Of a stretch of 64,000 nt of DNA, positions 35,807 through 45,200 are shown in pieces. Position 1 is the stretch's first letter. Each line of letters opens with the position of its first letter. Below the pieces are notes generated by a model, which was given only the letters and a program-made list of their open reading frames with translations, was not told the DNA's origin and searched no databases. A program made the position numbers and the translations under genes. Origin of the DNA: Flavobacteriales bacterium (lineage in GTDB: Bacteria; Bacteroidota; Bacteroidia; Flavobacteriales_F; PHOS-HE28); the NCBI GenBank assembly GCA_026129465.1, contig JAHCIA010000001.1:2117964-2181963 (forward strand). The letters run 5' to 3'.

Positions 35807-36817
35807 ATGGACCTGATCACCGGGGCGACAGGCATCGTAGGGGCACATCTGCTGTTGCGCCGACTGGAACAAGGCGCTGCCGTGCGGGCCCTTCGCCGGC
35901 CTGATTCCGACCTGCGTGTGGTGGAGCGGATATTCCGCCACTACCGACCAGATGCCGCCGAACTGTTCTCGCGCATCGCATGGGTGGAGGGCGATGTGCT
36001 GGACATCACCACCTTGAAGGAGGCCATGCTGGGCGTGCGCCATGTGTACCACTCGGCCGCGCTGGTGTCCTTCGATCCGCGTGACGACCGGCGGCTGATG
36101 CGCGTGAACCGCACCGGCACGGCCAACGTGGTGAACGCGGCCCTGCTCACGGGCGTGGAACGCCTTTGCCATGTGAGCAGCACGGCGGCCATCGGGCGTG
36201 GGACCGACGGCGAGATCCGCCACGAGGAACTTCCCTGGGACGCCGACCTGCGACATTCTCCCTATGCGCTGAGCAAATACGCCGCCGAGTTGGAGGTGCA
36301 CCGTGGGATGGCGGAAGGCCTGGACGCGGTGTTGGTGAACCCCTGTATCGTGATCGGGCCGGGCGCGCCGGGCAGGAGTTCCATGACGTTGGTGGAACGT
36401 TTGGCGCGCGGCATGTCCCATTACCCGCCAGGCAGCAATGCGGTGGTGGACGCGCGTGACGTGGCCGAAGCGATGGAACGTCTCATGGCAGGACCCGGCG
36501 GCGGTGAACGCTTTCTGCTGGTGGGCGCCAATATCAGTTACAAGGAACTCTTCGCATCGATCACGCGGGCTTTCGGACATCGAGCGCCGGAGAAGCGGCT
36601 CCGGCCCTGGATGCTCCATCTCGCCTGGCGCATGGAACGGCTGCGAGCGCTGTTCGGTGGAAAACCCCTGGTGACACGGCACACGGCCGCCAGCGCCCTG
36701 GAACAGCGCGCCTACACCGCGACCAAGGCGGAACGTGTGCTGGGATACCGCTTCCGCGGACTGGAGGAAATGGTGGACAATGTGGCGCGCTACGTGAAAG
36801 GCGCACACGCTCACTGA
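35807..36817 (+). CDS. NAD-dependent epimerase/dehydratase (extended SDR)
   Basis: 336-aa extended short-chain dehydrogenase. MDLITGATGIVGAHLLLRRL at the N-terminus contains the cofactor-binding GxxGxxG; the catalytic SPYALSKYAAE (YxxxK) is near residue 150, with the Ser in VSSTAAIG before it. It resembles the sugar-nucleotide/sterol-dehydrogenase-like SDRs frequent in Bacteroidota; substrate unknown. The ATG at 35807 is chosen over a start at 35786 that lies in the promoter-like TAACTTG region. Its last 7 nt overlap the convergent DUF4296 gene. Confidence 0.87.
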   Translation: MDLITGATGIVGAHLLLRRLEQGAAVRALRRPDSDLRVVERIFRHYRPDAAELFSRIAWVEGDVLDITTLKEAMLGVRHVYHSAALVSFDPRDDRRLMRVNRTGTANVVNAALLTGVERLCHVSSTAAIGRGTDGEIRHEELPWDADLRHSPYALSKYAAELEVHRGMAEGLDAVLVNPCIVIGPGAPGRSSMTLVERLARGMSHYPPGSNAVVDARDVAEAMERLMAGPGGGERFLLVGANISYKELFASITRAFGHRAPEKRLRPWMLHLAWRMERLRALFGGKPLVTRHTAASALEQRAYTATKAERVLGYRFRGLEEMVDNVARYVKGAHAH

Positions 36818-37152
36818 CGGATCCCGTCCTTGCGCTGGCCCAGTTCGGTGAGGATCTCCTCGTAGACGGGTCGCAACAACTCAGGCCGCTCACTGTAGTA
36901 CTTGAAAGTGGCCTTGAAGGCTTCCTCGGTGATGCCCTGCGCCTCAAAAAGCTCCTCGTAATAGCTCTTCGCCGGGGCGGTCTGGTGGATGCCCAGGCTC
37001 AATTCATGGTTCACACGCGCTTCGATCAATTGTGCTTCCAGCAACACTTCCTTGAACTTGTCGCGCGGCAGCACGCCTTCGGGTACCGGTTCCCCGCCAC
37101 CGCCGCAGGCGGCGAGGAGACAAGCGAAGCCGATCCATGCGGCGGCTCTCAT
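36811..37152 (-). CDS. DUF4296 lipoprotein
   Basis: 113 aa with lipobox LLAAC near residue 16 (MRAAAWIGFACLLAACGGGG). The mature part (FKEVLLEAQLIEARVNHE; ITEEAFKATFKYYSERPELL; YEEILTEL) matches the Bacteroidota DUF4296 family of small helical lipoproteins of unknown function. The start overlaps the dihydroorotase stop (ATGA). In my experience this family often sits next to pyrC in Flavobacteria, as here. The end overlaps the convergent epimerase by 7 nt. Confidence 0.85.
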   Translation of the reverse strand: MRAAAWIGFACLLAACGGGGEPVPEGVLPRDKFKEVLLEAQLIEARVNHELSLGIHQTAPAKSYYEELFEAQGITEEAFKATFKYYSERPELLRPVYEEILTELGQRKDGIRQ

Positions 37153-38486
37153 CGATCGAAGAGCAATCGTTCACCACGGACCTTGCGGTCCACCTTGCCG
37201 GCATCGAAGGCCACCCGGCCATTCACCCAGGTGGTGCGCACGCGCGATCGGAAGCGTTGGCCGGTGAATGGCGACCAGCCGCATTTGTACAGCAGATTCT
37301 CCGGACCCACGGTCCAGGGATCGTCCAGGTCCACCAGCACCAGATCCGCGTGCTGCCCTTCGCGCACAAAGCCGCGATCGCGGACCTGGAAAAGACGCGC
37401 GGGCGCATGGCACATCCTGTCCACCACTTCCTCCAAGGTGAAGACGCCTTGATGCATCATCTCCAGCATGGCCACGACAGCATGCTGGATGAGCGGGCCG
37501 CCGCTGGGGCACCGCGTGTAGGGCATGGCCTTCTCCGCCAACGTGTGCGGCGCATGGTCGGTGGCCACCACATCGATGCGGCCTTCACGCACCGCACGGC
37601 GGATGGCATCGCGGTCCGCGGCGGTCTTCACCGCCGGGTTCCATTTGATAAGCGCCCCCTTGGAGGCGTGGTCGGCATCGGTGAACCAGAGGTGGTGGAC
37701 GCAGGCTTCGGCGGTGATGCGCTTCCCTTCCAGCGGACCGGGATCGAAGAGCTCCGTTTCGCGGGCGGTGCTGATGTGCAGCACATGCAGACGTGTGCCG
37801 TGCTCCTTCGCGAGCGCCACGGCATCGCTGCTGCTCTTGAAACAGGCTTCAGCGCTGCGGATGCGCGGATGTTCCTCCATGGGGATGTCGTCGCCCCAGC
37901 GCTCCAGAGCGGCCCGTGTGTTGGCCCGTATGGTGGCCTCGTCCTCGGCATGGATCGCCAGGATCATATGTGCGCGACGGAAGAGCGTGTCCAGCGTCAC
38001 AGGGTCGTCCACGAGCATGTTGCCCGTGCTGCTGCCGAGGAAGGCCTTCAGTCCACAAACTGTGCGCGGATCGGTGCGCAAAACCTCGTCGAGGTTGTCA
38101 TTCGCCACGCCCATGTAGAAGGACCAATTCACCACCGAGTTGGCCGATGCTATCGCGTACTTCTCCTCCAGCAGTGCCTGTGTGAGCGTGTTGGGCACCG
38201 TGTTGGGCATTTCCATGTAGCTGGTGACCCCCCCGGCCGCAGCGGCCGCGCTGGCATGGGCGATGTCCTCCTTGTGCGTGAGGCCCGGCTCGCGGAAGTG
38301 GACCTGGTCGTCGATCGCGCCGGGCAGCAGATGCAGTCCTTCGGCATCGATCTCGTTGGCGCCCTGCACCGATCCGATGCCCTCCGGCGCCACGCGTTCG
38401 ATGCGGCCATGGCGCAGCGACACGTCCGCTTGGAACACCAGGCCCTCGTTCACCACGGTGGCGGCACGGATCACGGTGGTGCTCAT
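37149..38486 (-). CDS. pyrC: Dihydroorotase
   Basis: 445-aa amidohydrolase of pyrimidine synthesis, converting carbamoyl-aspartate to dihydroorotate. It has LLPGAIDDQVHFREPGLTHKED near residue 55 (the metal motif reads DQVH where most enzymes have DxHxH), YMEMPNTVPNT, HILHIST-like HVLHISTARE, and VATDHAPHT. The motif change removes one canonical metal ligand. I believe this Gln recurs in Flavobacteriia, but it should be checked. Middle gene of three overlapping by ATGA. The symbol pyrC is by family; an allantoinase-like role is the alternative. Confidence 0.85.
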   Translation of the reverse strand: MSTTVIRAATVVNEGLVFQADVSLRHGRIERVAPEGIGSVQGANEIDAEGLHLLPGAIDDQVHFREPGLTHKEDIAHASAAAAAGGVTSYMEMPNTVPNTLTQALLEEKYAIASANSVVNWSFYMGVANDNLDEVLRTDPRTVCGLKAFLGSSTGNMLVDDPVTLDTLFRRAHMILAIHAEDEATIRANTRAALERWGDDIPMEEHPRIRSAEACFKSSSDAVALAKEHGTRLHVLHISTARETELFDPGPLEGKRITAEACVHHLWFTDADHASKGALIKWNPAVKTAADRDAIRRAVREGRIDVVATDHAPHTLAEKAMPYTRCPSGGPLIQHAVVAMLEMMHQGVFTLEEVVDRMCHAPARLFQVRDRGFVREGQHADLVLVDLDDPWTVGPENLLYKCGWSPFTGQRFRSRVRTTWVNGRVAFDAGKVDRKVRGERLLFDR

Positions 38487-39199
38487 TTCCGGCGCAGGGT
38501 GGAACGCATCCTCAGAACGCCGAGGAAAGCTTCGTGGAAAATGGACATGCTCATCTTGCTGCGACCCTTCACGCGGTCCACGAAGGTGATAGGCACCTCG
38601 GCGATGCGGAAGCCCTGCAGCTTGGCGCGGTATTTCATCTCGATCTGGAACGCGTAACCGATGAAGCGGATCTCATCGAGGGGCAGGGCCGCCAACACTT
38701 CCCGGCGGTAGCAAACGAAACCGGCTGTGGTGTCGCGCACGCCCAGGCCAAGCACGATGCGGACGTAGAGCGATGCGCACCAACTGATGGCGATGCGGTG
38801 CCAGGCCCAATCCTTGACACGACCACCCTTGACATATCGTGATCCCACGCTCACGTCCGCACCATCCATGCAGGCGGCATCCAGGCGCAGGAGGTCAGCG
38901 GGCGCATGGCTGAAGTCGGCGTCCATCTCGAAGATGCGTTGATAGTTCCTTGCCAAGGCCCATTTGAAGCCTGCGATGTACGCCGTGCCCAGACCGAGCT
39001 TGCCTTCGCGGCGCAACAAATGGAGTCTTTCCGGATACGTGGCGCGCAAGCCCTCCACGATCTCGCCCGTGCCGTCCGGCGAGCCATCGTCCACCACCAG
39101 CACATCGAACTTCGGCTCCAACCGGAACACATGCGCGAGTATGTCGCGGATGTTCTCCTGCTCGTCGTACGTGGGGATGATGACCAGGCGCTCGGACAA
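38483..39199 (-). CDS. Polyprenol monophosphomannose synthase-like glycosyltransferase (GT2)
   Basis: 238-aa DPM1-like enzyme that transfers a sugar from a nucleotide sugar to a polyprenyl phosphate on the inner face of the membrane. It starts at a TTG (39199), giving SERLVIIPTYDEQENI. GT2 motifs are VVDDGSPDGTGE near 35, MDADFSH near 92, and GSRYVKGG. There is no C-terminal membrane domain, unlike some bacterial fusions. No in-frame ATG would preserve the conserved start. First gene of a three-gene coupled operon. Confidence 0.88.
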   Translation of the reverse strand: MSERLVIIPTYDEQENIRDILAHVFRLEPKFDVLVVDDGSPDGTGEIVEGLRATYPERLHLLRREGKLGLGTAYIAGFKWALARNYQRIFEMDADFSHAPADLLRLDAACMDGADVSVGSRYVKGGRVKDWAWHRIAISWCASLYVRIVLGLGVRDTTAGFVCYRREVLAALPLDEIRFIGYAFQIEMKYRAKLQGFRIAEVPITFVDRVKGRSKMSMSIFHEAFLGVLRMRSTLRRK

Positions 39200-39219
39200 T
39201 GGCTGATCCGCTAGGAGGC

Positions 39220-39227
39220 CAAAGATA
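39220..39227 (-). promoter_or_regulatory. -7 promoter element of the DPM-pyrC-DUF4296 operon
   Basis: TATCTTTG on the minus strand, a perfect TAnnTTTG, lies 20 nt before the TTG start and 10 nt beyond the end of the giant surface-protein gene, whose last codons overlap its upstream region. Confidence 0.6.
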
Positions 39228-39237
39228 ACCGGGCCTC

Positions 39238-42200
39238 TCAGCGCAGCAGGGTCACATGTCCGGTGCGCGTCACGCTTCGTCCCGTGAAGAGATCACGCGC
39301 GGCGAGTCGCCACACATAGGTGCCGATCGGTGTTTCGGTACCGTCACTCCAGCGGCCATCCCAACGGCCCTGTGGATCGCGTGTCTCGTACATGAGACGA
39401 CCCCAGCGGTCGAAGATCTCGAAGTGGAAGTGCGCGGGATCGGCACCAGGCACCACCGCACCGAATAGGTCGTTGAAGCCATCACTGTCGGGGGTGAAGG
39501 CATTGGGCACGAACACGCCCAGACCGTCCTCCACGGAGATCACCTTGCACAAGGTGTCCGCACAGGCGGCCGAAGCGAAGGCCACCAGGCAAACGGTGTA
39601 GTCGCCGCCCAGGTGATCGGGGAAGGTGAAGCTGGGCTCGGGGAGGTTCGAGCCGCCCAAGGCCCCGAAACTCCATTGGTACCAGCTTGCTCCGGTGCTT
39701 TGGTTCTGGAACCAAGCCTCCGAGGCGCTTGTGCTGAGGACCTCGGGCAGCATGCTGAAGGAGGCCACGGGCTGGTCGGCCACTTGCACCAGGCCGGGAA
39801 TGGTGATCGCATCCGCTCCGCATCCATTGTCGGCGGTGATGGACAGGGTGATGTCGTAACTGCCAGGGGTGTCATAGACCACGGTGATGGGGCCACAATC
39901 CTGCACCACCTGGCCATTGCCCAGCCACCAGGTACAGGTGCCCGGTCCGTTGTACCCCTGGGTGAAGGTCACGGTGGCCGGGACACAGGTGCCATCGCCG
40001 CTCATCATCACCTCGGCCACGGGCGCTTGGATCACTGCCACGGTCACCACCGCCGTGACGGCCGGACATGGAGCGGGCGCTTGCACGGTGTATACATAGT
40101 TGCCCTGGGCGTTGATGGCCGGGTCGAAGATGCCCGAGAAGGGTTGTCCGGCCGGGCCGGTCCAGGCACCGCCCGCATCAGGTCCGCCGCCGAGCTGCGC
40201 GAAGAGGTCCAATGGGCCGTCGTTGGTGCAGAGTTGCGCGGTGGTGCCGGTTCCGGCGTTCGCGGCTTGCGTCACCTGGACGGTGATGGTCGCCTGATCG
40301 GAGCCGCAGCCGGGTTCGGACTGCACCGTGTAGGTGTACAGGCCTTGCGCTCCACTTCCCGGATCGAACACGCCGCTCGCCGCGACCCCGCCCGGACCGG
40401 CCCACACACCACCCTGCTGCGCATTGCCACCCAAGAGGGATCCGAGGTCCACCACGGCATCGGTGGTACACAGTAGGATCGCGGCATCCTCACCGGCATA
40501 GGGCGCGGGTACCACGGACACCTGCACAACGGCACTGGCCGGTGGGCATGCTGGCGAAGTGCTCACCGTGTAGGTGTACACGCCCGGTGGATCAAGCAGG
40601 GGATCGAAGACGGTATTGTGCGGCAGCCCATCCGGACCGGTCCATGTGCCGCCAGCATCGAGTGTGCCGCCGAGGCCTTCGAACAGCGAGATCGTCGATG
40701 CGTCCGAGCAGACCTGCAGCGCGCCGTCGGTCCCGGCCAAAGGTGCCTGTGCCACGCCCACCAGCACCGTGGCCTGGGCATCCGGACAAACACCTCCTCC
40801 ACTCACCGTGTAGGTGTAGATACCTGCCGGGCTGCTGCCTGGCGTGAACGATGGCGTCGCGTTGTTGCCATTGGGGTCCGTCCAGGAACCGTTCGCATCC
40901 GGTGTTCCGCCAAGCAGACCGAACAGCGTGATCACGCCATCACTGCTGCAGAACGTGACCACCGTGTCTCCACCGGCATCCGGCGCATCATCCACGTCAA
41001 TGAGCAATTCCGCCTGCGCGGATGCGCACACGATGCCAGCCACGATGTAGGTGTATGTGCCAGGTGCGCTGGAGCCCGGAATGAAGTCGCCCAGGAAAGG
41101 CGAACCATCAGGAGCGATCCATGATCCCCCGGGTTGTGGTGCTCCGCCCAACGCATTGAACGGTGCGAAGGAAGCCGAGGTCTCGCAGAGGTGGACCGAT
41201 GCGGACAAACCCGCTGTTGGTGGTGTCTCCACGGCCATGGTCACCGTGGCGCTCGCGCCGGGGCAGGGCGCCGGCGCAGCCACCGTGTAGGTGTATGAGC
41301 CCGGTAAGGAAGTCGCCGGATCGAAGCTGCCATTCATCGCACCGCCCGGGCCGCTCCAGCTGCCGTTCGCATCGGGCGTGCCGCCCAGCAGCGTGAAGAG
41401 GTCCACCGCAGCATCGTTGCCGCAGAGCGTGCCGCTGCCATCGAGGCCCGCGTCGGCCGCCGTGCTCAGCGCTATCGTCAGTGTGGCGCTCGCATCAGCG
41501 CAGGGTGCCACACCGCTCACCGTGTACACGTAGTCGCCAGCGGGATCGGCAGCGGGATCGAACACGCCGCCCATCGCGCCGTCAGGACCGTTCCAGCTGC
41601 CGCCCGCATCCGGCGTACCGCCCAGTTGCGTGAAGAGATCCACCGCAGCGCCGAGCTCGCACAGCGTGGCGCTCGCGGCGTTGCCGGCCACAGGTGGCGT
41701 TTGCACGGACATGGTCACCGTGGCGCTCGCGCCGGGGCAGGGCGCCGGCGCAGCCACCGTGTAGGTGTATGTGCCCGGCAAGGAGGTCGCCGGATCGAAG
41801 CTGCCGTTCATCGCACCGCCCGGGCCGCTCCAGCTGCCGTTCGCATCGGGCGTGCCGCCCAGCAGCATGAAGAGGTCCACCGCAGCATCGTTGCCGCAGA
41901 GCGTGCCGCTGCCATCGAGGCCCGCGTCGGCCGCCGTGCTCAGCGCTATCGTCAGTGTGGCGCTCGCATCAGCGCAGGGTGCCACACCGTTCACCGTGTA
42001 CACGTAGTCGCCAGCGGGATCGGCAGCGGGATCGAACACGCCGCCCATCGCACCGTTGGGGCCGCTCCAGCTGCCGCCCGCATCGGGTGCTCCGCCCAGT
42101 TGCGGGAAGAGATCCACTGCCGCGCCAAGTTCGCACAGCGTGGCGCTCGCGGCGTTGCCGGCAACAGGTGGAGCCTCCACGGCCATGGTCACCGTGGCGC

Positions 42201-45200
42201 TCGCGCCGGGGCAGGGCGCCGGCGCAGCCACCGTGTAGGTGTATGAGCCCGGTAAGGAAGTCGCCGGATCGAAGCTGCCATTCATCGCACCGCCCGGGCC
42301 GCTCCAGCTGCCGTTCGCATCGGGCGTGCCGCCCAGCAGCGTGAAGAGGTCCACCGCAGCATCGTTGCCGCAGAGCGTGCCGCTGCCATCGAGGCCCGCG
42401 TCGGCCGCCGTGCTCAGCGCTATCGTCAGTGTGGCGCTCGCATCAGCGCAGGGTGCCACACCGCTCACCGTGTACACGTAGTCGCCAGCGGGATCGGCAG
42501 CGGGATCGAACACGCCGCCCATCGCGCCGTCAGGACCGTTCCAGCTGCCGCCCGCATCCGGCGTACCGCCCAGTTGCGTGAAGAGATCCACCGCAGCGCC
42601 GAGCTCGCACAGCGTGGCGCTCGCGGCGTTGCCGGCCACAGGTGGCGTTTGCACGGACATGGTCACCGTGGCGCTCGCGCCGGGGCAGGGCGCCGGCGCA
42701 GCCACCGTGTAGGTGTATGTGCCCGGCAAGGAGGTCGCCGGATCGAAGCTGCCGTTCATCGCACCGCCCGGGCCGCTCCAGCTGCCGTTCGCATCGGGCG
42801 TGCCGCCCAGCAGCATGAAGAGGTCCACCGCAGCATCGTTGCCGCAGAGCGTGCCGCTGCCATCGAGGCCCGCGTCGGCCGCCGTGCTCAGCGCTATCGT
42901 CAGTGTGGCGCTCGCATCAGCGCAGGGTGCCACACCGCTCACCGTGTACACGTAGTCGCCAGCGGGATCGGCAGCGGGATCGAACACGCCGCCCATCGCG
43001 CCGTTGGGACCGTTCCAGCTGCCGCCCGCATCCGGCGTACCGCCCAGTTGCGTGAAGAGATCCACCGCAGCGCCGAGCTCGCACAGCGTGGCGCTCGCGG
43101 CGTTGCCGGCCACAGGTGGCGTTTGCACGGACATGGTCACCGTGGCGCTCGCGCCGGGGCAGGGCGCCGGCGCAGCCACCGTGTAGGTGTATGTGCCCGG
43201 CAAGGAGGTCGCCGGATCGAAGCTGCCATTCATCGCACCGCCCGGGCCGCTCCAGCTGCCGTTCGCATCGGGCGTGCCGCCCAGCAGCGTGAAGAGGTCC
43301 ACCGCAGCATCGTTGCCGCAGAGCGTGCCGCTGCCATCGAGGCCCGCGTCGGCCGCCGTGCTCAGCGCTATCGTCAGCGTGGCGCTCGCATCAGCGCAGG
43401 GTGCCACACCGCTCACCGTGTACACGTAGTCGCCAGCGGGATCGGCAGCGGGATCGAACACGCCGCCCATCGCGCCGTTGGGACCGTTCCAGCTGCCGCC
43501 AGCATCCGGTGCACCGCCCAGTTGCGTGAAGAGATCCACAGCCGCACCGAGTTCGCACAGCGTCACATTGGTGCTTTGACCGGCATCCACTATGAAGGAA
43601 ATGGTGACCGTGGCGCTTGCGCTGGAAGCCGGACAGGGCGGCAACGCATCCACCGAGTAGGTGTAATCACCCGGAGGGTCGACCGCAGGATCGAACACAC
43701 CCGCGAAGGGACCCGAAGGCCCCGACCATGATCCGCCAGCCATGGGTGTTCCTCCCAGCACACCGAACAGATCGACCACAGGGTCGCTGGAACAGATCGA
43801 CAACGTGACATCGGATCCGGCGTCCGCCGCTGTATTCACCTCCACGGTGACGGCCGCGCTCGCGTCCAAGCAGGGGGAATTTCCCACGACCGTGTATACA
43901 TACAAGCCGGGCATCTCCGCAGCCGGGTCGAAAAGCGACGATACCGGCCCGGCCGGCCCCGTCCAGCTTCCACCAGCGTCCGGCGATCCACCGAGCGAGT
44001 TGAAAAGCTCGACCGCGATATCGCTTTCACACAGGGTGATCGCGCCATCACTGCCCGCGTCCGCTGCTCCGTTCACGATCACGGTGACAACGGCGCTCGC
44101 ATCCGCACAGGGTGCGGTTCCACTCATGGTGTAGGTGTAGGTGCCTGGTGTCGCATTTGTGGGATCGAATACGCCGTTGCTCGCGCCCGACGGTCCCACC
44201 CATGCTCCACCCGCGTCCGGCGATCCGCCGAGTTGTGCGAAGAGGTCCACGGCGGCGCCATCATCGCAGAGGGTGATCGCGCCATCTGATCCAGCATCCA
44301 CAGCGGTGTTCACGCTCACCGTCACCGCAGCGCTGGCGTTCGCGCAGGGCGCCGTGCCGCTCACGGTATAGGTGTAGATGCCCGGTGTCGCCAAGGCGGG
44401 ATCGAACACGCCGTTGCTCGCGCCCGACGGTCCCACCCATGCTCCACCCGCGTCCGGCGATCCGCCGAGTTGTGCGAAGAGGTCCACGGCGGCGCCATCA
44501 TCGCAGAGGGTGATCGCGCCATCTGATCCAGCATCCACAGCGGTGTTCACGCTCACCGTCACCGCAGCGCTGGCGTTCGCGCAGGGCGCCGTGCCGCTCA
44601 CGGTATAGGTGTAGATGCCCGGTGTCGCCAAGGCGGGATCGAACACGCCGTTGCTCGCGCCCGACGGTCCCACCCATGCTCCACCCGCGTCCGGCGATCC
44701 GCCGAGTTGTGCGAAGAGGTCCACGGCGGCGCCATCATCGCAGAGGGTGATCGCGCCATCTGATCCAGCATCCACAGCGGTGTTCACGCTCACCGTCACC
44801 GCAGCGCTGGCGTTCGCGCAGGGCGCCGTGCCGCTCACGGTATAGGTGTAGATGCCCGGTGTCGCCAAGGCGGGATCGAACACGCCGTTGCTCGCGCCCG
44901 ACGGTCCCACCCATGCTCCACCCGCGTCCGGCGATCCGCCGAGTTGTGCGAAGAGGTCCACGGCGGCGCCATCATCGCAGAGGGTGATCGCGCCATCTGA
45001 TCCAGCATCCACAGCGGTGTTCACGCTCACCGTCACCGCAGCGCTGGCGCTCGCGCAGGGCGCCGTGCCGCTCACCGTGTAAGTGTAGATGCCCGGTGTC
45101 GCCAAGGCGGGATCGAACACGCCGTTGCTCGCGCCCGACGGTCCCACCCATGCTCCACCCACGTCCGGCGATCCGCCGAGTTGTGCGAAGAGGTCCACGG

